Virus record (IMG/VR): IMGVR_UViG_3300026334_000002
Location: 1-42,799 of that record
Origin: a virus
DNA length: 42,799 bases
Direction: 5' to 3' (one strand)
Part shown: positions 22,006 through 29,439 of the stretch, piece after piece
Position numbering within the stretch: position 1 is the stretch's first letter
Layout: every line of letters starts with the position of its first letter
Position numbers and translations under genes: made by a program
The notes under the pieces: model-generated
The model's database searches: none
Told to the model about the DNA's origin: nothing
What the model saw: the letters and a program-made list of their open reading frames with translations, nothing else

Positions 22006-22685
22006 GCACACCCGGCACCATCGTCCACGTCGAGCAGGGAAGTCTCGAATGGAAGGAAGTCCGCTGCGGGATCGTTACCGCCTCCCGCTTCGCAGACGTC
22101 ATGGACTTCACCAAGAAAGGCGAAGGCGCGGATCGCATAAAGTACCGCTCGGAACTCATCTGCGAAATCCTCACCGGAGTTCCATATCCGCAATACGAGT
22201 CCGCAGAGATGCGGTGGGGAAGGGAACAGGAACCCTTTGCGCGTGCAGCCTACGAAATACAGAACGACGTCCTGGTCGAAACCCACGGCTTCATCAAGCA
22301 CGCCACCATTGCGCGCTTCGGCGGATCGCCAGACGGTGCCGTCGGCAAAGGCGGAATCCAGATCAAGTGCCCCAACACCACGACGCACCTGAACTGGATG
22401 CTGGCCGGGACAATCCCGATCAAGCACGCCCCGCAGATGGCTGCAGAGATGGCAGTCTACGGATGGGACTGGATCGATTTTGTGAGTTTTGATCCGCGGC
22501 TTCCCGAACATCTTCAAATGTTCCAGCGTCGCTGGGAGCGGAACGAGCGCATCATCGCCGGGGTCGAAAGAGAAGCGATTCAGTTCAACCGCGAGATCGA
22601 CCAGGTCATAGCCGCGCTTCCGCAGAAGCCGCAGGGAGTGCTGATCGCCATGGACCAGGTAGCTCAGGATGAGGTTCAGTTTTGA
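22002..22685 (+). CDS. YqaJ/lambda-type exonuclease
   Basis: 227 residues from ATG 22002 with AAGGAGG five bases upstream. Motifs in order: SLEWKEVRCGIVTASRFADV, EMRWGREQEPFARAAYEIQN, RFGGSPDGAVGKGGIQIKCP with the catalytic Asp and the I-x-I-K motif, and QMAAEMAVYGWDWIDFVSF with the conserved Gln. This is the PD-(D/E)xK fold of viral recombinases; it resects double-stranded DNA 5' to 3' so that the annealing protein can load. Length is near that of lambda exo (226). Confidence 0.9.
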   Translation: MSTPGTIVHVEQGSLEWKEVRCGIVTASRFADVMDFTKKGEGADRIKYRSELICEILTGVPYPQYESAEMRWGREQEPFARAAYEIQNDVLVETHGFIKHATIARFGGSPDGAVGKGGIQIKCPNTTTHLNWMLAGTIPIKHAPQMAAEMAVYGWDWIDFVSFDPRLPEHLQMFQRRWERNERIIAGVEREAIQFNREIDQVIAALPQKPQGVLIAMDQVAQDEVQF

Positions 22686-22918
22686 TTTCCGACTCCGAAA
22701 TTCGCGGCGTTCTCGCTTGGGAGCGCAACTGGTTTCGCCGGGTGAAGCAGACAGCACTTGGCGAAGTAGGGCGGGAGGATGGCCGGGGGGCTGTCCTCCC
22801 GAAATTGATTGCCCGTCGTCTCTTGCGGCATGCGGTGTGGTATCTGCGCGCGCGCGGCAGAGATACGAACGATTTTCAGGCAGCCTGGGTGCTGCTGGTG
22901 TGCTTGCGGAAAGTCTGA
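22682..22918 (+). CDS. Hypothetical basic protein after the exonuclease
   Basis: 78 residues from TTG 22682 (TTGA overlap with the exonuclease stop). Trp/Arg-rich: SEIRGVLAWERNWFRRVKQT, a Gly linker, then PKLIARRLLRHAVWYLRARG and FQAAWVLLVCLRKV. Helical and basic; may bind DNA. The overlap start supports reality, but a later ATG is not available. Confidence 0.5.
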   Translation: MISDSEIRGVLAWERNWFRRVKQTALGEVGREDGRGAVLPKLIARRLLRHAVWYLRARGRDTNDFQAAWVLLVCLRKV

Positions 22919-22961
22919 AGGAAACTCTTACCATTTTTCGACCGAAAGTGAGGAGAACAAT

Positions 22962-23291
22962 ATGAGCGAAGCGAAGCACACGCCAGGACCGTGGAAGGTC
23001 GAAGCCGTATTTATCAACCAACCCAGCGAGCCCGCTCTGCATTTTGGGGAGTACGTACTGAAACTCTCCGACATGATGAAGGGCGTTAAGCCCACCGAGT
23101 TCGCCCTGTGCTTGACGCTTTCGCGCGAAGTAGCGGAGGCCAACGCCCGCCTGATCGCCGCCGCGCCAGACCTGCTCGCCGCCTGCGAACTCGTGACACG
23201 CCCCGAATTCCGGGAATCCTTTCTTGACGTAATCGGAAAATCGACCATTGCCGACATCAAGGCCGCGATTCGAAAGGCAAAGGGTCTGTGA
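22962..23291 (+). CDS. Conserved phage HTPGPW-type protein
   Basis: 109 residues from ATG with AGGAG eight bases upstream. The N-terminus SEAKHTPGPWKVEAVF and the later NARLIAAAPDLLAACELV are the hallmark of a widespread small phage family (HTPGPW...NA.LIAAAPDLL..L). Its function is not established. Located between exonuclease and HNH genes. Confidence 0.75.
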   Translation: MSEAKHTPGPWKVEAVFINQPSEPALHFGEYVLKLSDMMKGVKPTEFALCLTLSREVAEANARLIAAAPDLLAACELVTRPEFRESFLDVIGKSTIADIKAAIRKAKGL

Positions 23292-23635
23292 TTCGCCGCC
23301 GCCCCATCCCGCGCTCCCGCCTCAAGCCGGAATTCTCCCAGCACTACGAGACCATTCTGGGCGGAGCCGTTATGCGCTACCGCGACGGCAGGGAAGTGTG
23401 CCAGGACAATGCGGCAGGGTGGAAGGAGTACAAGCGGCGCGTGGAGGCCATGCTATTGCGTCAGGGAGGCCGCTGCTGCCTTTGCGGGAAGCGGTTGGCC
23501 CTGACCCAAGCCACTTTTGAACATCAGCGACGGAGAGGCATGGGAAGCGCTTGGAGAAGGGATGAAATTCTCGATAAGGATGGCACACCGATCAACGGGG
23601 CGGCGCACTGGGTGTGCAATTCGGAGAAGGGCTGA
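23288..23635 (+). CDS. HNH-like zinc protein
   Basis: 115 residues from GTG overlapping the previous stop (GTGA). Basic N-terminus (IRRRPIPRSRLKPEF), then a zinc knuckle RCCLCGKRL, ATFEHQRRRGMGSAW and NGAAHWVCNSEKG. The order C-x2-C, E-H-x, G, N, H-x2-C-N is that of the HNH/beta-beta-alpha-metal nuclease fold. It could nick or cut DNA during packaging or replication. The end overlaps the leftward gene at 23592 tail to tail by 44 bases. Confidence 0.7.
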   Translation: MIRRRPIPRSRLKPEFSQHYETILGGAVMRYRDGREVCQDNAAGWKEYKRRVEAMLLRQGGRCCLCGKRLALTQATFEHQRRRGMGSAWRRDEILDKDGTPINGAAHWVCNSEKG

Positions 23636-23831
23636 GCTGCGCTCGTACCTGAGTGCAAATGTCGCAATCGCATGAAAATGCGCGGCCAGGGAATTCATAC
23701 TGGACGAACTTATCGTGGTCGGCGCGGTACGCCTCTAACAGCGTCTTCAGCGCTTTGATCTCCGCAGAGTGGAGGAGCGCCTCAATCAGTTTCACGACTT
23801 CTTCTCCTCTACTCAGTTTCCATTCCCCCAC
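23592..23831 (-). CDS. Hypothetical protein, last gene of the leftward operon
   Basis: 79 residues from GTG 23831. A charged helix (EEVVKLIEALLHSAEIKALK, TLLEAYRADHDKF) is followed by YEFPGRAFSCDCDICTQVRA, a three-cysteine cluster, and a Ser/Pro tail that overlaps the HNH gene. It overlaps the upstream mini-gene by 19 bases. No known family. Confidence 0.5.
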   Translation of the reverse strand: MGEWKLSRGEEVVKLIEALLHSAEIKALKTLLEAYRADHDKFVQYEFPGRAFSCDCDICTQVRAQLSPSPNCTPSAPPR

Positions 23832-23914
23832 TTCCAGTGCAACGATAAGATCAACATCCAGAGAACCAGAGCCGCGAAAATCGCCAGCCCGAGGAGCGAT
23901 AGAACTCGCCTCAT
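23813..23914 (-). CDS. 33-residue single-span membrane peptide
   Basis: MRRVLSLLGLAIFAALVLWM followed by LILSLHWKWGNGN: a two-Arg start and one hydrophobic helix. Its ATG is two bases from the stop of the upstream membrane gene and it overlaps the next start. The signal-anchor shape and the gap-filling position support it despite the small size. Role unknown. Confidence 0.5.
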   Translation of the reverse strand: MRRVLSLLGLAIFAALVLWMLILSLHWKWGNGN

Positions 23915-23915
23915 T

Positions 23916-24317
23916 TCAGAGGTATCGCAGCGCCAAGAAATTGATGGTCAGGTGAAGGATGTTATCCGCAATGATCAGCAGCCACACCGCCAGAAAGTCG
24001 GGCCTTCCTTCCGGGTAGCCGGTTGGGGTGAGCGTGTGATACCACATGACCGGACCGTGCTTGCGCCAGAATTCAGGGCGAACGGGCGACCAGTTCTTCG
24101 CGAAGACTACGAACCGCGCGACACGATAGCGATCGATGAAGTAGTGCGTGACGGCGATCACTGCGAATGCTTTCCAGCTCGGATGCAGGAACAGAAAGGT
24201 CGTTGAGTAGAACGCGACGTGCAGCAAGCAGGGAAGCCACCAGATCGATTTGTCCTTCGCCATCCAGTCCGATTGCAGGATGTAGTCGCCCCACAGATGG
24301 CAAAGCAGCTGGCTCAT
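23916..24317 (-). CDS. DUF3307-like membrane protein
   Basis: 133 residues. The N-terminus LLCHLWGDYILQSDWMAKDK matches the D-F/Y-x-L-Q-x-D-W-M-A-x-x-K hallmark of the DUF3307 family. It continues with membrane segments WWLPCLLHVAFYSTTFLFLH and AFAVIAVTHYFIDRYRVARF (conserved H-x-x-I-D) and a last one near AVWLLIIADNILHLTINFLA. Family function is unknown; it also occurs in other phages. ATGA overlap with the upstream gene. Confidence 0.7.
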   Translation of the reverse strand: MSQLLCHLWGDYILQSDWMAKDKSIWWLPCLLHVAFYSTTFLFLHPSWKAFAVIAVTHYFIDRYRVARFVVFAKNWSPVRPEFWRKHGPVMWYHTLTPTGYPEGRPDFLAVWLLIIADNILHLTINFLALRYL

Positions 24318-24511
24318 CGGCGTTCTTTCCAGTTCTCCGCGCCTTCCTTGCAGGCGGGATTGTCGTTGCAGTACTTCACGTTCCGCGTTGCAACTCCAGG
24401 CTGCTGCGGATAGATGTCGACCTTATGAACACTGATCTGCGCATCGGGTCGCTCGAGGTGGCAGATGTCGCACTTCCAGGTGAGGCTCTTCATCCAGTCG
24501 ACGATGCTCAC
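24314..24511 (-). CDS. Small Cys-rich protein
   Basis: 65 residues from GTG 24511 (GTGA overlap). LTWKCDICHLERPDAQISVH and VATRNVKYCNDNPACKEGAE give C-x2-C and C-x5-C, a likely zinc site. Charged C-terminus. One of the chain of coupled small genes; unknown function. Confidence 0.6.
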   Translation of the reverse strand: MSIVDWMKSLTWKCDICHLERPDAQISVHKVDIYPQQPGVATRNVKYCNDNPACKEGAENWKERR

Positions 24512-24696
24512 GCGCCCTCCTTCCAGATCTCCTGCCGCGCCTGGTCCACTTCGGTTTCCAGCTTTACGATCCAGTCCTCGGCATCTTTCCAGCCTTTCTG
24601 GTAGCCGCGCGCCCACGCTTTTCTCTGGCCGAGCAATTCGAGGATGACTAAGGCAGCCACCAGACATACGCCGCCGAGAACTTGAGAGAGCGTCAT
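24508..24696 (-). CDS. Single-span membrane protein with charged coiled coil
   Basis: 62 residues: LSQVLGGVCLVAALVILELL is a membrane helix; the rest (QRKAWARGYQKGWKDAEDWI, VKLETEVDQARQEIWKEG) is a charged helix. This shape is like short phage spanin-type or anchoring proteins, but it is far from the lysis genes. ATGA overlaps on both sides. Confidence 0.6.
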   Translation of the reverse strand: MTLSQVLGGVCLVAALVILELLGQRKAWARGYQKGWKDAEDWIVKLETEVDQARQEIWKEGA

Positions 24697-25007
24697 TGGT
24701 GCCTCTTCAGTTCTTCCGCGGTGCGGTTGCGAATGACCACGGGCTTGCGACCTAGGCTTTCCTGTAGGATGTCGGCGAGTTTCGACGCATCACGGCCGCC
24801 ATTCTTTTGCATCTGCTCGGCGACCCAAGGCACGTCGGGCGAATAGGCGAAGAGCAGCTCGATCTGCGTTGGCAATTCGGGGATGAATTCGTTCAGCCAT
24901 TTATGAATCGGCTCGCCCCGTTTGAGCTTCTCGATGTTGCCCGGTTCGAGCACCAGCAGGATGCAGACACCTTTGCCGTTTTCGTTGTGCAACCTCGCAG
25001 CGATCAT
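24693..25007 (-). CDS. Hypothetical protein
   Basis: 104 residues. Alternating strands and helices: GKGVCILLVLEPGNIEKLKR, GEPIHKWLNEFIPELPTQIE, LLFAYSPDVPWVAEQMQKNG, DASKLADILQESLGRKPVVI. Looks like a small soluble alpha/beta protein. No motif recognised. Coupled by ATGA on both sides. Confidence 0.6.
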   Translation of the reverse strand: MIAARLHNENGKGVCILLVLEPGNIEKLKRGEPIHKWLNEFIPELPTQIELLFAYSPDVPWVAEQMQKNGGRDASKLADILQESLGRKPVVIRNRTAEELKRHQ

Positions 25008-25366
25008 GCCACCACCTTCCTCTCACATCTGCACACTCTATCGCCGCCCAGCTTCTCCCCGCATTCCGCTTCTTCGGTGTGGACGTGTCCGCAGTCGGGA
25101 CAGGTTTCATGGAAAGGGAAGCGTTCGCGCGCGGAAGCAGGACTGAAGACTCCGATCTGCGCTGGTTTCGCAGGCGTGAGCAAGTCGATCATCTCCCGGC
25201 AGAGTTCCATCACGTCGGGCACGTCGCGCACGTGAGCGTCGTTGCGCAGCTTCAGCATGGGCAGGTTGTCGTGCAGCTGGCGGAACATCAGCCGCAGTTC
25301 GAGCGGCAGAAGTTCCGAGCGCGGACCTTGACTGAGAATGTCGGCCAGCCATTCGCGGGAAGTCAT
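25004..25366 (-). CDS. Hypothetical protein with C-terminal zinc ribbon
   Basis: 120 residues from ATG 25366 (ATGA). The N-part is helical (SREWLADILSQGPRSELLPL, RLMFRQLHDNLPMLKLRNDA, VMELCREMIDLLTP); the C-part has HETCPDCGHVHTEEAECG and RVCRCERKVVA, a four-to-five cysteine zinc ribbon. Unknown function. Confidence 0.6.
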   Translation of the reverse strand: MTSREWLADILSQGPRSELLPLELRLMFRQLHDNLPMLKLRNDAHVRDVPDVMELCREMIDLLTPAKPAQIGVFSPASARERFPFHETCPDCGHVHTEEAECGEKLGGDRVCRCERKVVA

Positions 25367-25563
25367 TGGATCGCTGATCCTTTCGTCAGCGGGAAGGGCG
25401 AACGCCGCTGACACTTTGTACATTCCACCACAACCCAGATCGAGCCTTGGGTTTCGTAGACTTCGACCGGAGCGGAGCGGGGAAGGTCTTCGTAGCAGTT
25501 CGAGCAGCGCGGAGAGATTACACCGCAGTCGGCCAGAATTTGGAATTGCGGGATGGTGCTCAT
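25363..25563 (-). CDS. Zinc-ribbon protein
   Basis: 66 residues. SPRCSNCYEDLPR and VVECTKCQRRSPFPLT give two C-x2-C knuckles around a beta hairpin (VEVYETQGSIWVV), the plain zinc-ribbon layout. ATGA overlap with both neighbours. Likely nucleic-acid or protein binding; no specific role. Confidence 0.65.
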   Translation of the reverse strand: MSTIPQFQILADCGVISPRCSNCYEDLPRSAPVEVYETQGSIWVVVECTKCQRRSPFPLTKGSAIQ

Positions 25564-25925
25564 TTCGCGTCCCGCGTCATCTGGAAGCGCTGGCGTTCCA
25601 CATCTTTGACCAGCGTCACGTCGACTCGCGCAATTTTGTCCTTGGATACCGGCACGCCTTCAGCCCCCACCCAGGCCTCCGGAACGAGAGGGATCACGGA
25701 AACTTTCGTGAGAAACAGTTCCTCTTTGATTCCGGCTACATGAGTTCGATAGCCAATCTCGACGACGGCGCGGTCTGCGTCGATTGTCTTCGGCACCATT
25801 ACCGAAACGAAAAACTGGCCTCCGTCCTCGTGGTATAGCACGCGAACGTGGCCCTGGATTACTTCGTCGCTGCTGAACTGCGCTCCGAGGGCGCAGAGCA
25901 GAAACAAAAACACAATCGCTTTCAT
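25560..25925 (-). CDS. Secreted protein with signal peptide
   Basis: 121 residues. Signal peptide MKAIVFLFLLCALGAQFSS. The mature part is beta-rich (GHVRVLYHEDGGQFFVSVMV, VVEIGYRTHVAGIKEELFLT, DKIARVDVTLVKDVERQRFQ). It may act in the host envelope, for example in superinfection exclusion; that is inference. ATGA coupled. Confidence 0.6.
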   Translation of the reverse strand: MKAIVFLFLLCALGAQFSSDEVIQGHVRVLYHEDGGQFFVSVMVPKTIDADRAVVEIGYRTHVAGIKEELFLTKVSVIPLVPEAWVGAEGVPVSKDKIARVDVTLVKDVERQRFQMTRDAK

Positions 25926-26176
25926 GCTTTCTCCTCAAACAGCCCTTTCTGTCTTGCTCTGTGTTCCCCCTGAAACAGATGCGTGCGAAACCAACTGAGA
26001 CAAGCGACGTAAGCCTGCTCGAATCCGGAGCCGAATCTTTGCCAGAGAGCATTCTGCAGCGCCTTCGGAAGTTCGCGGTAGCACCAGTTGCAGAAGGCGT
26101 GATGGCGCTTCTTGGTGCCCGAGCAGCCTTCGCAGACGGTGCCGGAGAACTTGGCGAAGATGTCAGAGGACTCCAT
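25922..26176 (-). CDS. Small zinc protein of a common phage type
   Basis: 84 residues. AKFSGTVCEGCSGTKKRHHA, then FCNWCYRELPKALQNALWQR and FGSGFEQAYVACLSWFR: two C-x2-C knuckles followed by C-Y-x-x-L-P-x-x-L-x-x-x-L and F-x-x-G-[FY]-x-x-A-Y, a layout seen in many phages. Function unknown. Its ATG directly follows the RNA ligase stop. Confidence 0.7.
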   Translation of the reverse strand: MESSDIFAKFSGTVCEGCSGTKKRHHAFCNWCYRELPKALQNALWQRFGSGFEQAYVACLSWFRTHLFQGEHRARQKGLFEEKA

Positions 26177-26725
26177 CTATCGCCTCTTGAAGCCGAAGTC
26201 TTTCTTTTTGATTTTCACCATGCGCCCGTCCGGGTGATGCCAGACGATCCCTTCGATGTCAGTGTCCTGGAAGAACTGGCGCAACTCATCAAACGTGCGC
26301 GGCGTGCGGGAGGGAAGAATTCTGGAGCCGTGAGCAACCAACGCGTGCCCGACGTACATTTCGGGATTACCTTGGACTTTCGGACCGACGAGTTCATACG
26401 TCCCGTCTGGCAAGGGTTCGCGTGCGAATGCTTCGCGATGCCAGCGATCTTCCGAACCAGTGCCGACGGGAACCCACCCGGGACAATCGCCCGTCACTGG
26501 ATCGGGCTCTTGCGCGGGCTCGAATCCGACTGGCGCTGGCTTGCCGTTCTTGAGTTCGAACCGCTTGAAGAGTTTTCCGCCGCGCACCATACAACACGTC
26601 CCATCGAGCTTCCGCGTTGGCGTTCCTTCACCAGCGGCAACCCATTCCGCGCCAGGAACGATATGGTCGCGGACGAGTCGATCTCCGTCGTAGTTGCGCT
26701 GAAAAAGGCTGATGATTTTCTTCAC
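26177..26725 (-). CDS. RNA ligase 1 family protein (DUF5565-like)
   Basis: 182 residues from GTG 26725 (GTGA overlap). Nucleotidyltransferase motifs: motif I TPTRKLDGTCC with the nucleophile Lys39, GKLFKRFEL, PDGTYELVGPKVQGNP, motif IV IEGIVWHH with Glu158, and motif V MVKIKKKDFG. It lacks a DNA ligase OB domain and is short, as in this family. It should seal RNA ends with ATP; a likely job is repair of tRNA cut by a host anticodon nuclease. A longer frame upstream is the shadow of the neighbouring gene. Confidence 0.85.
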   Translation of the reverse strand: MKKIISLFQRNYDGDRLVRDHIVPGAEWVAAGEGTPTRKLDGTCCMVRGGKLFKRFELKNGKPAPVGFEPAQEPDPVTGDCPGWVPVGTGSEDRWHREAFAREPLPDGTYELVGPKVQGNPEMYVGHALVAHGSRILPSRTPRTFDELRQFFQDTDIEGIVWHHPDGRMVKIKKKDFGFKRR

Positions 26726-27078
26726 GCCGCCTTCCTTTCCGTGCTCGGCTCCTCCCGCACGCTCTGCATCAGTGACCAGGGCCACTGGTTTCTGAGCTCG
26801 CGCTTGTACCACTCGGAACGAATCGCGGAGTGAGTCGAGAGTTCGTGTGGGTGCTCGCGTTGGGGGCAGCGGCAAAGAAGGGGAGCGATGCTTTCTTCTC
26901 GCGGGCTGGCTTCATAACGAGCCGTGGCCAGTTCGCGCTGCCGATCCATCTCGCGTTTTTCTGCTGAGTGGTTGTACGAGCGCGTGCCGACGCCGTAAGA
27001 CGTGACAGCTGCCGCTGCGCGTTCGTTCAGTTCAGCGGGCGAGAGAGATTCGAGAGCGAATTGCTTGGCGGCGCTCAT
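26722..27078 (-). CDS. Conserved phage protein with CxC-PQR-HPHEL motif
   Basis: 118 residues. Charged helical N-part (SPAELNERAAAAVTSYGVGT, SAEKREMDRQRELATARYEA), then LLCRCPQREHPHELSTHSAI and WYKRELRNQWPWSL. The C-x-C-P-Q-R-x-x-P-H-E-[LI]-S-x-H and W-P-W-S-L segments are a familiar phage pattern of unknown function. The Cys/His cluster may bind metal. Coupled to the RNA ligase. Confidence 0.65.
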   Translation of the reverse strand: MSAAKQFALESLSPAELNERAAAAVTSYGVGTRSYNHSAEKREMDRQRELATARYEASPREESIAPLLCRCPQREHPHELSTHSAIRSEWYKRELRNQWPWSLMQSVREEPSTERKAA

Positions 27079-27377
27079 GCTTCACCTTCCGGATCCGGCA
27101 ACACCTGCATCCTTCCGATCAGATAGGCGTGCCCGCGCCGCCGATTCCACCAGTGACTGCGATCGCAGATCCAGACGAGAGGCTTGCGTTTGTGCGGAAC
27201 CAGATTGCCACCGCAGTGGCAGCGGGCCGTCAGCTGCACATGTATGCTCTTTACGTTCGCAGCGATTGCGTTCGCAGGAATCGGTCCGAACATGAAGACT
27301 CCTTCCTCGGGTCCGAGATCGAATGGCTCGTCCGGCTGAACTTGTTTCACGCAGCCTCCGAATTCGTTCTCGTCCAC
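27075..27377 (-). CDS. Hypothetical Cys/His protein
   Basis: 100 residues from ATG 27377. ANAIAANVKSIHVQLTARCH, CGGNLVPHKRKPLVWICDRS, HWWNRRRGHAYLIG: a C-x-C with a later C and several His, a possible metal site in a beta sheet. Overlaps the upstream gene by 31 bases and the next by ATGA. No family recognised. Confidence 0.6.
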   Translation of the reverse strand: MDENEFGGCVKQVQPDEPFDLGPEEGVFMFGPIPANAIAANVKSIHVQLTARCHCGGNLVPHKRKPLVWICDRSHWWNRRRGHAYLIGRMQVLPDPEGEA

Positions 27378-27628
27378 CGCTCAATTCTTTCCTCCCCACA
27401 CCCAAAGCACACTCCCACTCTTCCCGCTTCACACTCGTACACTTCCACAAACAACTGCTCTCCTCCGCAGTGCATACACCAGCGCATGTCGCGATAGATG
27501 AAAGGGTCCAGAGCGGCGATCGTCTCTCTTCCCGGAGAAACACCGAGCGGAGAAACACCGCACGGATCGCCGCTCTGCGCATCCGAGTTGGGGAAGCGCT
27601 TACAGGGAGGCTCGGATGCGAAAGTCAT
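27347..27628 (-). CDS. Zinc-ribbon protein
   Basis: 93 residues from ATG 27628 (ATGA). A disordered Pro/Ser N-part, then MRWCMHCGGEQLFVEVYECE and VGVCFGCGEERIERW, two C-x2-C knuckles plus one more Cys. Typical zinc ribbon; unknown role. Confidence 0.6.
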   Translation of the reverse strand: MTFASEPPCKRFPNSDAQSGDPCGVSPLGVSPGRETIAALDPFIYRDMRWCMHCGGEQLFVEVYECEAGRVGVCFGCGEERIERWTRTNSEAA

Positions 27629-27843
27629 ACTCCCACCATCCAATCTGCGAAGACGACGTGCATGTGAGCGCCGCAGTAGGGCATTGGACCGTACTCGTCG
27701 GTCTCGGCCGCGCAGCGCGTGTCATTGTGGCAATCCTCGTCCCCGCATTGCACGGTGTGATCGAGCAACACGACGCGGAAGAATTGTCCGGCATCCGGCG
27801 CGACGGCCGGGTCGGGCTTCGGTGTATGTACAACTCGGCTCAT
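27625..27843 (-). CDS. Small Cys/His protein
   Basis: 72 residues from ATG 27843 (ATGA). FFRVVLLDHTVQCGDEDCHN, DTRCAAETDEYGPMPYCGAH: C-x4-C-H, C, and C-G-x-H, a plausible zinc site with conserved spacing of a treble-clef type. Ends in FADWMVGV. Unknown function. Confidence 0.55.
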   Translation of the reverse strand: MSRVVHTPKPDPAVAPDAGQFFRVVLLDHTVQCGDEDCHNDTRCAAETDEYGPMPYCGAHMHVVFADWMVGV

Positions 27844-28028
27844 GCGGCTCTCTCTAGCGGCCGATAGCGCGTGATCGTCTGCTCGTCCTGGAATGCTTCC
27901 ACCAGTCCAAGCGCACATAATTCACTGAGCGTCTGTGCGATCTGGGCCAGCGTGAGCTGTTGTTCGAGATGAGATTCTAGTGCGAGAGTGGGTTGCAGTT
28001 TGCGGTATGATCGAGCTGACGTTGCCAT
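27840..28028 (-). CDS. Small winged-helix-like protein
   Basis: 62 residues from ATG 28028, with AAAGGAC upstream. SHLEQQLTLAQIAQTLSELC, ALGLVEAFQDEQTITRYRPL: a helix-turn-helix followed by a two-strand wing. Likely a DNA-binding regulator of the early region; target unknown. ATGA overlap with the next gene. Confidence 0.55.
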   Translation of the reverse strand: MATSARSYRKLQPTLALESHLEQQLTLAQIAQTLSELCALGLVEAFQDEQTITRYRPLERAA

Positions 28029-28077
28029 CGTTTTTGTCCTTTCCTTGGTCGGTCTGGGTGAAAACATCTTGAAGCGC

Positions 28078-28118
28078 GGCGCAGATTATCGGGATCTGCG
28101 CCGTTTCGCTTTTGAAAC
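28078..28118. repeat. Two adjacent hairpins in the 28029-28187 gap
   Basis: GGCGCAGAT (28078-28086) pairs perfectly with ATCTGCGCC (28094-28102); next to it GTTTC (28103-28107) pairs with GAAAC (28114-28118). No T run follows on the minus strand, so a processing site or weak bidirectional terminator is possible. It separates two parts of the leftward operon. Confidence 0.5.
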
Positions 28119-28187
28119 GCTCTGGCGATTCTCCGCTATCTCCCTTCCATAGGCCGTGCTTTGCGGCAGATCGAACCCGCAAACTGT

Positions 28188-28439
28188 TTACGAGGCCAGC
28201 GGCAAGCGGCTCACTGCCGGACGCGCCGTTTTTCGCCGGCGCAGCTTCCATGCTTCGCGCGACAGGCGGGAGATCCGCGCTTTTGTTGCCGCCTCGCGTA
28301 ATTGTTCATTACGTATTACGCGGGAGATCAGCAACGCGTCTACCGGATACTCGCTTTCCACGGGCGGCGTCTTAAACCAGCCAAGAAGCATCTCGCGCTC
28401 CTCAAGTAGCTCACGGAATAATTGCTGGTCGGCCTCCAT
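28188..28439 (-). CDS. Hypothetical helical protein
   Basis: 83 residues from ATG 28439. EADQQLFRELLEEREMLLGW, FKTPPVESEYPVDALLISRV, IRNEQLREAATKARISRLSR, ending in a basic segment (WKLRRRKTARPAVSR). Charged helices with a basic end. It follows the 317-residue HTH protein by 11 bases. No known family. Confidence 0.55.
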   Translation of the reverse strand: MEADQQLFRELLEEREMLLGWFKTPPVESEYPVDALLISRVIRNEQLREAATKARISRLSREAWKLRRRKTARPAVSRLPLAS

Positions 28440-28450
28440 CCTCTCCGCCT

Positions 28451-29404
28451 TCAGGAGTCTTCCGGAAGTTTGTAGCCCCAAAACTTGAGCGCATCCCGCA
28501 CGACCTGCGGATCGCGCTTCCATTGCGCACATTCCGCTTCAAATGCGGCTTTCCATGGAATCGGCGGCGAGTAGCCCTGCTCGCCGGGATGCAGCGCGAT
28601 ATTCATTCCGTCCGCACGCGAGAAAAAACTGGTGTGTCCGCGCTTCCGCTGCTCGACGTTCGCCATGAACTTCGCTGCTTCGCGCCGGGTCATCCTTGGT
28701 TGCGCGGGTTTCGGCTCAGGGCGTACCGTGCTGCGATGTTCCGCGGCGGGCTGCTTCACTGGCGCGACCGTTGTCGGCGGGGGATCGTCGGGCGGTGGCG
28801 TCGGCTGCGCTGGCTTGCGCGCCGGCATCTCCGTGACGTTCAGATGCTCGCCGCGTTTGGCTGCAGCTTTATACTCGGCGTACGTGCGGGCGTCGAAGTG
28901 GCGGATCTCGCGGCAACGCGGCGCTGTCCGGAATTTCTGGACGTCGAATTCATAGACGGGCACGCGCATGAATTCGCCGGTCCAATTGCCGTTCGCGTCC
29001 TTGCTGCGGCCTCGGTAGGGACATCCATCGCACTTCCCGGTGGCGCGCGGCTTGCCGCACTTCGGACAGTTCGTCCAGGAGTTCGCACTGCGCACGCGCC
29101 GCCAATAGGTATCTCTCATGGCGCGCTTGATGCGCCGCTGCACCGTGCTCCTGCAGCAGTTGTCTTCGAGCATCACGCCAAGGATCGCAACCGAGAGAAC
29201 AGTCGTTGCGGGACCGTCTTCGCGGGGCCACTCTCCGCGCGCTAAAAGCGCAGAGATCGTCAGTGCGCGAACGGAGTGGGGAGCGCCAGAACCATCAACG
29301 ATTGCAAGCATTTCCGCGAGAGAGTATCCCTGTTTTCCACTGGGATGCACTTCGGGATTGCGATATAGTTCGGCTGACGGACGCATTGCGGCTGTTGAGC
29401 CCAT
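28451..29404 (-). CDS. Putative replication/regulatory DNA-binding protein with zinc ribbon
   Basis: 317 residues. Possible winged helix near the N-terminus (HSVRALTISALLARGEWPRE, VLSVAILGVMLEDNCCRSTV, QRRIKRAMRDTYWRRV), zinc ribbon TNCPKCGKPRATGKCDGCPY, a Pro-rich linker (about 195-245) and a C-terminal helical unit (WKAAFEAECAQWKRDPQVVR, DALKFWGYKLPEDS). It is the largest early leftward gene. A replication initiator or transcription regulator is the best guess by architecture; no helicase or polymerase motif is present. Confidence 0.5.
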   Translation of the reverse strand: MGSTAAMRPSAELYRNPEVHPSGKQGYSLAEMLAIVDGSGAPHSVRALTISALLARGEWPREDGPATTVLSVAILGVMLEDNCCRSTVQRRIKRAMRDTYWRRVRSANSWTNCPKCGKPRATGKCDGCPYRGRSKDANGNWTGEFMRVPVYEFDVQKFRTAPRCREIRHFDARTYAEYKAAAKRGEHLNVTEMPARKPAQPTPPPDDPPPTTVAPVKQPAAEHRSTVRPEPKPAQPRMTRREAAKFMANVEQRKRGHTSFFSRADGMNIALHPGEQGYSPPIPWKAAFEAECAQWKRDPQVVRDALKFWGYKLPEDS

Positions 29405-29439
29405 AAGTTCGTCTTTGGTTCGCGGAGAACCTTGCTAGG

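Noticed and set aside
24508-24696. i-spanin
   Set aside because: Right shape but far from the lysis cassette and with no partner lipoprotein.
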